Source: Staphylococcus cornubiensis
Lineage (GTDB): Bacteria; Bacillota; Bacilli; Staphylococcales; Staphylococcaceae
Reading direction: 5' to 3'
Assembly: GCF_900183575.1 (NCBI RefSeq)
Contig: NZ_FXUZ01000004.1
Span: 124,001 to 188,000, forward strand
DNA length: 64,000 bases
Shown here: positions 9,003 through 18,269 of the stretch, one piece after another
Position numbering within the stretch: position 1 is the stretch's first letter
How the letters are laid out: every line of letters starts with the position of its first letter
Translations under genes and position numbers: made by a program
Notes under the pieces: model-generated
Databases searched by the model: none
What the model saw: only the letters and a program-made list of their open reading frames with translations
What the model was told of the DNA's origin: nothing

Positions 9003-9545
9003 TTAGTTTAAAAATAATGTGACGAGTTGCTCCCGTAGTTCTACATTCGTGAGCTGTCGTGCTTCAAGTTGAAAGATATAATTTTGTGTGGTTAATGTGT
9101 TGAGTAGCGTATCAACTTTAAACGTCAACTGTCTCTCATTTTCACCGTCATCCATTAAAGTATAAAAATATTGATGAAGTGCTTGGAAAAACGGAGTCTG
9201 TCGAAAGTCTTTTTTACTTTGACTCATTTCGACACAATTGAGTAATGCGCGATGGTCTGTTTTAAATTGTAAAAATGTATCAATCGCTTGCGTGAAAATG
9301 GTTTGAACATCATCATTTTGCGCGCGAATCGCATCAAGATTTGCTAACAATTGTTCGGAATCATTGTTGACCAATGCATAACAAAGTGCACTTTTATCTT
9401 CAAAGTGACGATAGAGTGTCCCCATTCCAATATTCAACGCTTTAGAAATTTGGTTCATACTCACTTGGTCAACGCCATCACGTTCAAACATGATTTTCGC
9501 TTGTTGTTCAATACGTTGACGATTTTCAATAGCATCTTTCCTCAT
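9003..9545 (-). CDS. TetR/AcrR family transcriptional regulator
   Basis: A 180-residue repressor. The N-terminal helix-turn-helix reads DQVSMNQISKALNIGMGTLYRHFEDKSAL (residues about 25-53), the standard TetR_N pattern. The C-terminal 130 residues form the variable ligand domain. The gene is divergent from the DUF2316 gene, and the intergenic region holds a 20-bp palindrome (9580-9599) that is probably its operator. It likely represses itself, the hydrolase at 8134 and the divergent gene. Confidence 0.88.
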   Translation of the reverse strand: MRKDAIENRQRIEQQAKIMFERDGVDQVSMNQISKALNIGMGTLYRHFEDKSALCYALVNNDSEQLLANLDAIRAQNDDVQTIFTQAIDTFLQFKTDHRALLNCVEMSQSKKDFRQTPFFQALHQYFYTLMDDGENERQLTFKVDTLLNTLTTQNYIFQLEARQLTNVELREQLVTLFLN

Positions 9546-9574
9546 AATGGTGACACCTACTTTAGCTGTTTAAT

Positions 9575-9604
9575 TTGACAAACGGATAACTGTCCGTTTA
9601 TTAT
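9575..9604 (+). promoter_or_regulatory. Promoter with TetR-type palindromic operator
   Basis: AAACGGATAACTGTCCGTTT (9580-9599) has perfect 7-bp arms with a 6-bp spacer. It lies between a consensus -35 TTGACA (9575-9580) and a -10 TATTAT (9599-9604) spaced 18 bp, which drive the + strand DUF2316 gene. Binding there would block that promoter, and its position also suits control of the divergent TetR gene. Confidence 0.75.
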
Positions 9605-9655
9605 AAGTGATATTCATAAGCAAGACAAATCATATGGATTGAAAGAAGGATGAAT

Positions 9656-9955
9656 ATGTCATTAAATAAAGCCCAACGACGTGTCACAAGTGAAGAGTTG
9701 AAAGCACATTTTGCGCAGTCTACATTGACGACTGACCAACTTGCAGAGATGATGCATATTTCGGAAAAACAAGTTGAAAAAGTTTTGAATATGGATGCCC
9801 CTTCACGTTTGTTAGGAGGAGATCTCAATACATTTATTCATCAAGTATGGGATTTGAGAGATCATATGAATGACAACATTAAAGCGAATGGTGACATACC
9901 GGCAGAATATACGTATCTGAAAGGTGAAAAGGAAGACTACTGGTTTTTACAATAA
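9656..9955 (+). CDS. DUF2316 family protein
   Basis: A small cytosolic protein of 99 residues. It contains a predicted helix-turn-helix-like stretch (TTDQLAEMMHISEKQVEKVL, about residues 24-43) and an acidic C-terminus ending EDYWFLQ, typical of DUF2316. The internal ATG at 9656 is chosen over 9650 because AAGGA (9646-9650) would overlap the earlier start. It is transcribed from the promoter/operator at 9575-9604 and ended by the hairpin at 9979. Function unknown; the shared operator suggests a role in the response governed by the TetR protein. Confidence 0.75.
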   Translation: MSLNKAQRRVTSEELKAHFAQSTLTTDQLAEMMHISEKQVEKVLNMDAPSRLLGGDLNTFIHQVWDLRDHMNDNIKANGDIPAEYTYLKGEKEDYWFLQ

Positions 9956-9978
9956 AATCATTTTGAATGAAAAAAGAA

Positions 9979-10020
9979 CAGGACTGGGACATTAAGTTTG
10001 ATCCCAGTCCTGACTTTTTT
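9979..10020 (+). terminator. Terminator after DUF2316 gene
   Basis: Perfect 11-bp stem CAGGACTGGGA (9979-9989) with TCCCAGTCCTG (10002-10012), then a T-run. Confidence 0.85.
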
Positions 10021-10108
10021 ATGGACTTATATTTATTAATGATGAAAAACAGCAAAAAAGAATGAAGGGGTCGTAAAAATTGGATGTTTTGGATTGTTTT
10101 CAGTCTCT

Positions 10109-11350
10109 CTAACGTTTCAATAACTGTGACAATCGATACGTCACTGGCATAATCGGTTTAACAAAATCACCGACATATTCTTCTACATGTGCACCGAAGC
10201 CCTCTTTAAAACGTTGCACACCATAGTCTTCCGCGTGTTTCGTAAAATCACCTGTAATGCCATAGAAGTTATAACGATCAATCCCATGTTGTTTCGCGAA
10301 TTGAATCATTTCCCACTGTAAACGGTACGCACCCATATACGCATTGTACTTAGGATTAGAGCCACTCGATAAATAATAGACTTCGTGATTGTTGTAAATA
10401 TAAATCGCCGCAGCCAAATCTAATACGTCACCATCTTCAGCGATTAATTGACGTGTTTTTTCGATTTTTCGTTCTTGTGCTTGCAGTTGTTGTTCGGCTT
10501 GTTTTAATTTAGTTTTGTTTTTCTTAGAATTTGGGTTACTTTCTAATGCTTCTTGAATTTCTGCAATCGTTTCTTTCAAGGCATTCAATTTCTCCGTTTG
10601 CTTCTTTAAAAGCCCATTTAAATCAATATATGCAAGCTTTAACATGCTGTTGTTCGCATACATTTTCTGCATTTCTTCAAAATAAGATTGATCTCTAAAG
10701 CTGAAGCCGTGTTTTTCTTCGGCCATTTGAAAAAGTTTGAAAAAGCGTGCAGTTTCTTCAATAGGTAGTGTTTTAACTTGGACATCCATTTCATAAGTTT
10801 TTTTAATATTACGTCGTGTTTGGTAGTCCATCGCTTCTAAAAGTTGTTGTTCGGATTTGTCTTTGAGGTCAAGTACAGAAAGCCAGCGAATTTGACTCAT
10901 ACTGGAGTAACCAATGGGAAAGCCCTGATGTTTGTAGCCAAGATGTTCTAACGTTTTGAAAAGTTGAAGATGGTTGTCACTCTGTGTAATATTCCCTTTT
11001 GCATCACGGATATTGGTGCGCACATAGGGATCGACTAACACATAAAGACAGCGCTGTTGTTTTAAGTATTGCGTGAGATGCTTAAAAAAGAATTGGACTA
11101 GCCCAAGGTTGCTATAATCTAAAACTGGACCACGGTGCGTATAAAAGTATTTAAAAAATTTAAGTGCACGTGCTTCAGTTAATAAACAAGCAGCGATCAC
11201 TTCATCTTGATCATTTTTGACGCCAACTAAATGGACATCATGTTTGTTTTGGTTTCTATACTCAAAGTGCCCTCGGTCTTGTGTATAGTGGGAAAAGTGT
11301 TTCGTTACAAAATCGTCAAAAGCTTCAACACTCAATTGCGTAAAGTACAT
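10109..11350 (-). CDS. FemA/FemB family aminoacyltransferase (FmhA-like)
   Basis: A 413-residue homologue of FemA/FemB, the enzymes that add glycines or serines from aminoacyl-tRNA to the lipid II stem peptide. Family blocks are visible: VIAACLLTEARALKFFKYFYTHRGPVLDY near the N-terminus, LDLKDKSEQQLLEAMDYQTRRNIKK centrally, and WEMIQFAKQHGIDRYNFYGITGDF near the C-terminus. A two-helix coiled-coil arm lies at about 245-305. The length fits FemA (420). It stands alone between terminator and intergenic DNA, not in a femAB pair, so it is an extra paralogue of the FmhA or lysostaphin-immunity-factor type rather than femA or femB. Which residue it adds is unknown. Confidence 0.85.
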   Translation of the reverse strand: MYFTQLSVEAFDDFVTKHFSHYTQDRGHFEYRNQNKHDVHLVGVKNDQDEVIAACLLTEARALKFFKYFYTHRGPVLDYSNLGLVQFFFKHLTQYLKQQRCLYVLVDPYVRTNIRDAKGNITQSDNHLQLFKTLEHLGYKHQGFPIGYSSMSQIRWLSVLDLKDKSEQQLLEAMDYQTRRNIKKTYEMDVQVKTLPIEETARFFKLFQMAEEKHGFSFRDQSYFEEMQKMYANNSMLKLAYIDLNGLLKKQTEKLNALKETIAEIQEALESNPNSKKNKTKLKQAEQQLQAQERKIEKTRQLIAEDGDVLDLAAAIYIYNNHEVYYLSSGSNPKYNAYMGAYRLQWEMIQFAKQHGIDRYNFYGITGDFTKHAEDYGVQRFKEGFGAHVEEYVGDFVKPIMPVTYRLSQLLKR

Positions 11351-11652
11351 GGTAACCCTGCTTTCTTAGTTTTGTTTCATACATCATTTAATATACTAGA
11401 GTAGTCAGACATTTTCAAAGTATTTTTATACCGTACAACTTGATATACTACATCTTTTTTTAATTATTTATGCATATTGAAATGAAGTGGAAAATAAGTG
11501 GCGACATACATGTTTTAGGAGTTGAAGGAAGCGGATTGTAGCGATGATTGAAATGAGCATAAAAGCAATGATCAGTGAATGAGATGAAACAAGCGATGGT
11601 ACATTTTTTGTGTTATATTTAATTTATATGAAGACATAAAAGGGGAAGGACT
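11351..11652. other. Intergenic region before malR
   Basis: About 300 bases between divergent genes with no plausible ORF. AT-rich sequence at 11600-11640 (GTGTTATATTTAATTTATATG) may hold the malR promoter, and AGGGGAAGGA (11640-11649) is its ribosome binding site. Confidence 0.4.
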
Positions 11653-12633
11653 ATGGTAAGTGTAAAGGATGTCGCAAAGTTAGCAAATGTATCGACGGCA
11701 ACAGTTTCACGGGTGCTTAGTAATACAGGAAAGGTCAAGCCTAAAAATCAACAACGTGTATTAGAAGCAGCAAAAGCACTCGGCTATCATCCGAATAATA
11801 TTGGTAGACAACTGCGTAAAATGGAAACAATGACGATTCTGGTTGTCGTACCGGATATTACGAATTCATTTTTCTCAGCGATATTAAGAAACATTGAAAA
11901 TATTGCACGTGAGCACGGTTATGAAGTGATTCTTGGAGATACCCAAAATCAACAAGGTGATACTTATTTTTCTTATTTATATGAAAAGAAAGTCGATGGC
12001 ATGATTGTACTCACGTCCTATCTTGACCTTGAAAATTTGGAAAAAGTCAGTGCGCAGTATCCCCTTGTGCTCGCTTGTGAACAAATTAAAGAGATTGATG
12101 TGCCTTCTGTCTCAATCAATCATATTGAAGCATCTGCATTAATGACGCGGCATTTAATAGAAGCTGGACATACGAAAGTGGGACATATTGCAGGGCCATT
12201 AGATGGAATTTTAGGGCAATACCGGTTGCAAGGTTTTCGTGAAGAGATGGCAAGACATCGTTTGTCGGTGCGTGAAGATTGGATTATAGAAGGTGATTTT
12301 TCTTTAGAGTCAGGTTATCGCATTGGCAAACAGTTACTTGAACAAGAAGAGATGCCGACTGCGCTATTTGTCGCTAATGATGAGATGGCGATTGGCATTA
12401 TGAAGGTACTCAAACAGCATGGCAAACGTGTGCCGGAAGATATGGCGATTGTTGGATTTGATAATATTATTTTGTCAGAAATTGTCGATCCAGGTTTAAC
12501 GACATATGCACAACCCGCTACTGAAATCGGTATTCGTGCAATGGAAAAATTGTTAGTGCTATTAAAAGGAGAAGATTTAAAAGAGCGTGATACGTTACTT
12601 GAAGGTGAATTGTTAATACGTCAATCTACTTAA
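11653..12633 (+). CDS. malR: LacI family regulator MalR
   Basis: A 326-residue LacI/GalR repressor. The DNA-binding domain is at residues 1-55 (VSVKDVAKLANVSTATVSRVLSN, hinge helix near 50), followed by a periplasmic-binding-protein-like sugar domain. Position upstream of the glycoside catabolic genes and an alpha-glucosidase fits staphylococcal MalR. Two 14-bp CG-centred palindromes of LacI type, at 12729 and 23563, lie before the two mal transcription units and are its probable targets. The inducer is likely maltose or a related glycoside. Confidence 0.85.
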   Translation: MVSVKDVAKLANVSTATVSRVLSNTGKVKPKNQQRVLEAAKALGYHPNNIGRQLRKMETMTILVVVPDITNSFFSAILRNIENIAREHGYEVILGDTQNQQGDTYFSYLYEKKVDGMIVLTSYLDLENLEKVSAQYPLVLACEQIKEIDVPSVSINHIEASALMTRHLIEAGHTKVGHIAGPLDGILGQYRLQGFREEMARHRLSVREDWIIEGDFSLESGYRIGKQLLEQEEMPTALFVANDEMAIGIMKVLKQHGKRVPEDMAIVGFDNIILSEIVDPGLTTYAQPATEIGIRAMEKLLVLLKGEDLKERDTLLEGELLIRQST

Positions 12634-12693
12634 AGTATGACAAATCTATCTCATGATATCGTGAAATAAGTTGATGCATCCTGTGTGAATCCG

Positions 12694-12742
12694 TTTACAA
12701 TAGGGTGCATTTTTGTTATATTTTAAAATGTAATCGATTACA
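12694..12742 (+). promoter_or_regulatory. Promoter and MalR-type operator of the Gfo/Idh-malA unit
   Basis: A -35 TTTACA (12694-12699) and -10 TATATT (12717-12722) are spaced exactly 17 bp. The perfect palindrome TGTAATCGATTACA (12729-12742) follows where transcription should start, a roadblock-type operator position. It also fits the CcpA cre consensus, so dual control by MalR and CcpA is possible. Confidence 0.75.
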
Positions 12743-12804
12743 AAATAAAGAGGATTAATCGTACAAAAGTGACGGCAATATCATCAAAGATAGGAGTGTA
12801 TGGT

Positions 12805-13881
12805 ATGGGGATTAAAGTAGGGATTATCGGCTGTGGCGGTATCGCGAATGGTAAACATTTGCCGAGTCTTGCAAAAATCAAGGAAGTTGAATTAGTTGCT
12901 TTTTGTGATATTGACATTGAAAAGGCACAAACCGCAGCAGAAGTGTATGGAACGCCGGATGCAAAAGTTTATCAAGATTATCAAGCATTACTCAAAGATC
13001 AATCGATTGATGTGGTGCACATTTGTACACCGAACTATCTACATTGCGAAATGACGGTTCATGCACTTGAAGCGAACAAGCATGTCATGTGTGAAAAACC
13101 GATGGCCAAAACAACAGCGGAAGCTCAGCAAATGTTAGATACGGCGAAACGTACAGGTAAGAAATTGACCATTGGCTATCAGAATCGTTTTCGACCAGAC
13201 AGTCAATTTTTGCATCAAGCGACTGAGCGCGGAGATTTGGGAGAGATTTATTTTGGCAAAGCGCATGCCATTCGACGTCGTGCTGTACCGAATTGGGGTG
13301 TCTTTTTAGATGAAGAGGCTCAAGGCGGTGGTCCATTAATTGATATTGGTACGCATGCGTTAGATCTCACACTGTGGATGATGAATAATTATGAACCTGC
13401 ATCTGTCATGGGGTCGACGTTCCATCAATTGAGTCAACAAGAAAATGCCGCGAATGCTTGGGGACCATGGAATCCGAAAGACTTTACAGTAGAAGATTCA
13501 GCTTTCGGATTTATTAAAATGAAAAATGGCGCCACAATTATTTTAGAATCTGCTTGGGCGCTCAATTCTTTAGATGTAGATGAAGCGAAATGCTCGTTAT
13601 CGGGAACAAAAGGCGGTGCGGATATGAAAGACGGTTTGCGCATCCACGGCGAAGAGTTTGGCACATTGTATACGAAACAGATCGAGCTGGACAATAAAGG
13701 TGTCGACTTTTATGAAGGAGAGACAGTGGATGAGGCATTAGAAGAAGCAAAGGCGTGGATCGACTGCATTCAAAATGATACACCGCCTCGTGTAAAACCA
13801 GAAGAAGCACTCGTGGTCACACAAATATTAGAAGCGATTTATAAGTCAGCGAAAACAGGACAAGCTGTTTATTTTGATTAA
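12805..13881 (+). CDS. Gfo/Idh/MocA family NAD(P)-dependent sugar dehydrogenase (first copy)
   Basis: A 358-residue oxidoreductase. The Rossmann motif GIIGCGGIANGKHLP starts at about residue 6, and the family catalytic block CEKPMA follows near 96. The C-terminal domain carries GGGPLIDIGTHALDL, with the conserved Asp/His pair. ATG 12805 is used because AGGAG (12792-12796) is 8 nt before it. It is the first gene of a run of four that ends with the alpha-glucosidase. Members of this family oxidise sugar hydroxyls, for example C3 of glycosides. The S. aureus mal cluster also has two such genes next to its ABC genes. Confidence 0.85.
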   Translation: MGIKVGIIGCGGIANGKHLPSLAKIKEVELVAFCDIDIEKAQTAAEVYGTPDAKVYQDYQALLKDQSIDVVHICTPNYLHCEMTVHALEANKHVMCEKPMAKTTAEAQQMLDTAKRTGKKLTIGYQNRFRPDSQFLHQATERGDLGEIYFGKAHAIRRRAVPNWGVFLDEEAQGGGPLIDIGTHALDLTLWMMNNYEPASVMGSTFHQLSQQENAANAWGPWNPKDFTVEDSAFGFIKMKNGATIILESAWALNSLDVDEAKCSLSGTKGGADMKDGLRIHGEEFGTLYTKQIELDNKGVDFYEGETVDEALEEAKAWIDCIQNDTPPRVKPEEALVVTQILEAIYKSAKTGQAVYFD

Positions 13882-13902
13882 TATCACAAAGGAGACATCA
13901 CG

Positions 13903-14943
13903 ATGAAACCGTTAAAAATAGGTGTCATTGGCACTGGAGGTATTGCAAGAGATCGCCATATTCCACTCATTATAGCGCATGAACGTGCGGAACTTGCCGG
14001 GGTGTACGATGTGAACGAGACACTTGCGAGAGAAGTTGCGTCACAGTTTGACATTGCTTACGTCGCACCGACTTTAGAAGCATTATTGGAACAAGCAGAT
14101 GCGGTGGTCATTTGTACACCGAATCAATTTCATGCTGAACTGACGATAGCAGCGCTTAACGCAGGGGTTCATGTGCTATGCGAAAAACCAATGGCGATGA
14201 CGGCAACAGAATGCGATGCGATGATTGAAGTAGCAAACCGAAATGCACGAATTTTAACCATAGCTTACCATTATCGTTTTACTGACGTAGCGCAAGCTGC
14301 CAAAATAGCCGTCGAGCAGGGTGCGGTCGGTGTGCCGGTAGTCTCCCGGGTACAGGCGTTGCGTCGTCGTAAAGTGCCGGGATGGGGTGTGTTTACAAAT
14401 AAAGCGCTGCAAGGTGGCGGTTGCTTAATCGACTATGGTTGTCATGTGCTTGACCTCGTATTATGGCTGCTAGATGACGTGAAACCCACAGAAGTTTCAG
14501 GACGTACATACAATGCTTTAAGTCGCCAACCACAACAATTGAACGAATGGGGAACGTTTGACCATACGACCTTTGATGTGGAAGACCATGCGACCAGTTA
14601 TGTGACGTTTGAAAATGGTGCCAGTATGCAATTTGAATGCTCGTGGGCAGCGAATATTCATAGTGACAAGTTAGAAGTGAGCCTCTCCGGTGATGCAGGC
14701 GGGCTCCAGTTGTTCCCATTTGAAGTGTATGAACCACGACCAGACGGATATCATATTTTTGAACAAGATGTCACTTTAAACGAAGATGTTGCGGCAATGC
14801 GTCAAATGGACCATTTTATTAAAAGTTGCTTTGGTGAGGTCGCACCATTAGTTAAACCAGAAGAGGCAAGACGCGTCACACAATTGATTGATGCCATATA
14901 TCAAAGTGATAGAGAACGTCAAAGTGTAGAAATCAAAGGATAG
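13903..14943 (+). CDS. Gfo/Idh/MocA family NAD(P)-dependent sugar dehydrogenase (second copy)
   Basis: A 346-residue paralogue of the preceding gene. It has IGVIGTGGIARDRHIP at the N-terminus, CEKPMAMTATE near residue 93, and GGGCLIDYGCHVLDLVLWLL with the conserved aspartate and histidine. It starts 21 bases after the first copy and is followed by the isomerase gene. The two dehydrogenases probably act on the same glycoside, one oxidising and one reducing a keto intermediate, or form a heteromer; this is inference from ycj-type pathways in other bacteria. Confidence 0.85.
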   Translation: MKPLKIGVIGTGGIARDRHIPLIIAHERAELAGVYDVNETLAREVASQFDIAYVAPTLEALLEQADAVVICTPNQFHAELTIAALNAGVHVLCEKPMAMTATECDAMIEVANRNARILTIAYHYRFTDVAQAAKIAVEQGAVGVPVVSRVQALRRRKVPGWGVFTNKALQGGGCLIDYGCHVLDLVLWLLDDVKPTEVSGRTYNALSRQPQQLNEWGTFDHTTFDVEDHATSYVTFENGASMQFECSWAANIHSDKLEVSLSGDAGGLQLFPFEVYEPRPDGYHIFEQDVTLNEDVAAMRQMDHFIKSCFGEVAPLVKPEEARRVTQLIDAIYQSDRERQSVEIKG

Positions 14944-14958
14944 GAAGGTGTGTTCAAT

Positions 14959-15927
14959 ATGAAGTTAGGTGTATTTTCAGTATTATTTTATGATCGTGAT
15001 TTTGAGCAAATGTTAGATGCTGTGGCCGCAGCAGGTCTCGATATGATTGAAGTAGGGACGGGTGGCAATCCTGGTGATAAATTTTGTAATCTTGATGAAT
15101 TGTTAGCAGATGAAAGTAAGCGACAAACATTTATGGACAAAATCCAACAGCGCGGATTAGAGATTAGTGCTTTTAGTTGTCATAATAATCCCATTTCACC
15201 GGATAAAGAGGAAGCAAAAGAAGCGGATGACACTTTGCGCAAAACGATTCAACTCGCGGCGCTACTCGGTGTACCTGTCGTCAACACGTTTTCAGGTATT
15301 GCAGGTTCAGACGACAGTGCAAAATATCCAAACTGGCCGGTGACACCTTGGCCGACAGCGTACTCTGAAATTTATGACTATCAATGGAATCAAAAGCTTA
15401 TTCCGTATTGGCAAGATTTAGCTGCATTTGCGAAAGCCCATGATGTCAAAATTGCGATTGAACTTCATGCAGGTTTTCTTGTGCATACACCTTATACGCT
15501 TTTGAAATTACGAGAAGCAACGAATGAATACATAGGGGCTAACCTTGACCCGAGCCATTTATGGTGGCAAGGCATTGACCCTGTCGCAGCGATTCGTATT
15601 TTAGGTCAAGCAAATGCGATTCATCATTTCCATGCGAAAGACACGTATATTAATCAAGATAATGTGAATATGTACGGCTTAACAGACATGCAACCGTATC
15701 AACAAGTCGCAACACGGGCTTGGACATTCCGCACAGTGGGCTATGGTCATAGTCCTTATGAATGGGGAGAAATGATTAGTCAGTTAAGAATTCATGGCTA
15801 CGATTATGTGCTCAGTATCGAACATGAAGACCCAATTATGTCAGTAGAAGAAGGGTTTCATAAAGCAGTTGAAAATTTAAAATCTGTCAATATTTATGAT
15901 CAAGCGCCTGATATGTGGTGGGCTTAA
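14959..15927 (+). CDS. Sugar phosphate isomerase/epimerase family TIM-barrel protein
   Basis: A 322-residue AP-endonuclease-2/xylose-isomerase-like barrel. Metal ligands are likely the Glu in KIAIELHAGFLVH, the Asp/His in NLDPSHLWW, the His in IHHFHAKD and the Glu in VLSIEHED. ATG 14959 is preferred to GTG 14950, which would overlap the GGAAGG ribosome binding site. It lies 15 bases behind the second dehydrogenase. In ycjR-type systems such proteins epimerise or cleave 3-keto-glycosides, which fits this operon. Confidence 0.82.
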   Translation: MKLGVFSVLFYDRDFEQMLDAVAAAGLDMIEVGTGGNPGDKFCNLDELLADESKRQTFMDKIQQRGLEISAFSCHNNPISPDKEEAKEADDTLRKTIQLAALLGVPVVNTFSGIAGSDDSAKYPNWPVTPWPTAYSEIYDYQWNQKLIPYWQDLAAFAKAHDVKIAIELHAGFLVHTPYTLLKLREATNEYIGANLDPSHLWWQGIDPVAAIRILGQANAIHHFHAKDTYINQDNVNMYGLTDMQPYQQVATRAWTFRTVGYGHSPYEWGEMISQLRIHGYDYVLSIEHEDPIMSVEEGFHKAVENLKSVNIYDQAPDMWWA

Positions 15928-15961
15928 TCATCACAACATGAGAAGTTAAGGAGGTCTCAAA

Positions 15962-17620
15962 ATGAGCGAAATAACAGCCAGACAATGGTGGAAAGAAGCG
16001 GTGGCGTACCAAGTATATCCCCGCAGTTTTAATGATTCAAATGGGGATGGAATGGGTGACTTAAGAGGCCTCATAGAAAAGTTGGATTATTTACAGGAAC
16101 TCGGTATTGATGTCATTTGGCTGAGTCCAATGTTTCCTTCACCTAATGCAGATAACGGCTATGATATTAGTGATTATCAAGCCATTAGTGAAACATATGG
16201 GACAATGGCAGATTTTGATGAATTACTTGAAAAAGTGCATGCACGCGGGATGAAATTGATTTTGGACCTTGTGGTGAACCATACATCAGATGAGCATCCA
16301 TGGTTTATCGAGTCTCAGCAAAGTCGTAACAACCCGAAGCGTGATTGGTACATTTGGCGTGATCCGGCAGCAGATGGTTCAGAACCGAATAACTGGGAGA
16401 GCATTTTTAATGGTTCGACATGGAAGTATGACGAGGCGACGAATCAATATTATTTCCATTTATTTAGTGAGAAACAACCGGATTTGAACTGGGAAAATCC
16501 AGAAGTCCGCAATGAAATATTTAACATGATGAACTGGTGGTTTGACAAAGGAATTGATGGTTTTCGCGTCGATGCCATTACGCATATTAAGAAATCATTT
16601 GAAGCGGGCAACCTCCCAGTACCAGAAGGTCAACAGTATGCGCCTGCGTTTGACGTAGCAATGAATCAACCGGGAATTTTAACTTGGTTACGTGAAATGA
16701 AAGATAAATCTCTGTCGCAGTATGACATTATGACAGTCGGTGAAGCAAACGGAGTAAATCCGGATGATGCTGAAAATTGGGTCGGTAGTGACAAAGGTGT
16801 CTTTAATATGATTTTCCAATTCGAACATCTCGGGCTATGGGATAACATGGCGTCACGTCTTGATATTAAAGCGTATAAACAAGTGCTCAATCGTTGGCAA
16901 AAACAGTTGGAAAATAAAGGGTGGAATGCGCTGTTTATTGAAAACCATGACCAACCGCGCCGTGTGTCGACATGGGGAGATGATCAACAGTATTGGTATG
17001 TATCAGCGACCAGTCATGCGCTCGTCTATTTTTTACAACAAGGCACACCGTTCATCTATCAAGGTCAGGAAATTGGCATGACGAACTATCCGTTTACCGA
17101 TATTGAACAATTCGATGATGTATCAGTCAAAAATGAATATCGGATTGTGCAAGAAGCGGGTGGCGATGTTGATGCATTACTTGAAAAATTGAGAATGGAT
17201 AGTCGGGATAACTCAAGAACACCGATGCAATGGGATGCGAGTGACAATGCAGGTTTTACGACTGGGACACCCTGGTTTCCGGTGAATCCAAATTATGTGG
17301 ACATCAATGTGGCCCAACAAGAACAAGATCCAAAATCGATTTTAAACTTTTATAAAGATCTCATTCGTTTGAAAAAATCTGATGACATCTATACGTATGG
17401 ACAATTTGATTTAGTCGATGCAGATAATGCACAGTTGTTTGCTTATACACGTCGTTTGAATGGTCGCACTGTAGTCATCATCGGCAATTTATCGGATGAG
17501 GTAGCCACTTTGAATACAGATCTGAAGTTAAATGAAGGAGAAGTGTTACTCCATAATGATGAAGGTACGGTTGACTTTAACGCCATTCGTCCTTATGAAG
17601 CATGTGTCGTTGCACTTTAA
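15962..17620 (+). CDS. malA: GH13 alpha-glucosidase (oligo-1,6-glucosidase/maltase type)
   Basis: A 552-residue cytoplasmic glycosidase without a signal peptide. The conserved GH13 regions are present: DLVVNHTS, GFRVDAITHI (nucleophile Asp204), VGEANGV (acid Glu261) and ENHDQPR (Asp330). It hydrolyses terminal alpha-1,4 or alpha-1,6 glucosyl bonds of imported maltose or isomaltose. AAGGAGG lies before the ATG. It is the last gene of the + strand mal unit; in other staphylococci malA sits directly behind malR, so here the dehydrogenase/isomerase genes are inserted between them. Confidence 0.9.
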   Translation: MSEITARQWWKEAVAYQVYPRSFNDSNGDGMGDLRGLIEKLDYLQELGIDVIWLSPMFPSPNADNGYDISDYQAISETYGTMADFDELLEKVHARGMKLILDLVVNHTSDEHPWFIESQQSRNNPKRDWYIWRDPAADGSEPNNWESIFNGSTWKYDEATNQYYFHLFSEKQPDLNWENPEVRNEIFNMMNWWFDKGIDGFRVDAITHIKKSFEAGNLPVPEGQQYAPAFDVAMNQPGILTWLREMKDKSLSQYDIMTVGEANGVNPDDAENWVGSDKGVFNMIFQFEHLGLWDNMASRLDIKAYKQVLNRWQKQLENKGWNALFIENHDQPRRVSTWGDDQQYWYVSATSHALVYFLQQGTPFIYQGQEIGMTNYPFTDIEQFDDVSVKNEYRIVQEAGGDVDALLEKLRMDSRDNSRTPMQWDASDNAGFTTGTPWFPVNPNYVDINVAQQEQDPKSILNFYKDLIRLKKSDDIYTYGQFDLVDADNAQLFAYTRRLNGRTVVIIGNLSDEVATLNTDLKLNEGEVLLHNDEGTVDFNAIRPYEACVVAL

Positions 17621-17639
17621 CATATTAAATGATACTGAG

Positions 17640-17950
17640 GAGATGAGACATAAAAATTTTTGATGCTATGGATGCAGTATTTGTTTAACTTGCCCTTTCG
17701 CTATGAAGGATGTTTTTGATTGCCCTCATGGCTTCGCGTTCCTAGAGCTGATCCTTCGACTCACTAACGCTTGATTAAACTGTTACATTTGTTGATGTGT
17801 TAGTGGATTCTGGGAGCAGTACAGAAATCTCATGTGCAACAAAGATTTCGTAGTACTGCCCCCGCAAGGCTGACTAGACTTCTCAAAAGTGATCGCATTG
17901 AGAAGTCAGACAGCTACTGCGATAAACAGCAACCATGATTAAACATTAGA
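17640..17950. repeat. Multi-hairpin intergenic repeat (copy 1)
   Basis: Bases 17644-17698 are closely similar to the reverse complement of 53536-53588. Several stem-loops follow: CACTAAC/GTTAGTG (about 17762-17805), AGTACAGAAATCT with AGATTTCGTAGTACT (17818-17857), and ACTTCTCAA/TTGAGAAGT (17878-17912). No coding potential is evident up to 18260. The pieces belong to a dispersed intergenic palindrome family also present near 18.8, 23.7 and 52.8-53.6 kb. Confidence 0.65.
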
Positions 17951-18269
17951 ACTCGCATTAAGCCCTTGTATTATCCCTCAGGAGTCTCAGCCTTTAGGAA
18001 ATCTACTCCAAATACAGGAAACAGAGGGCAAGTATCTGATATGAAGACAATCCATATCATCAAATTTTCATGTCCAGTTCACCCTCGTTTTTCGACGATG
18101 TTATCACCAATAATGGATATCAATCTGTCAATTGACATAGGTTGGGAAAGTGAATTTCCTAGCCTTTTTTTTCATACATGATCGCTTAGAAAGTTTAAAT
18201 AAGATGACTCGGTGTTAAGTGTATACTGGGAATATTCATGATGGGCGAAGTAAATTTAATGAGGTGAGT

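Noticed and set aside
17966..18181. 71-codon open frame after malA
   Set aside because: No Shine-Dalgarno sequence, odd composition, and it lies inside the multi-hairpin intergenic repeat region.
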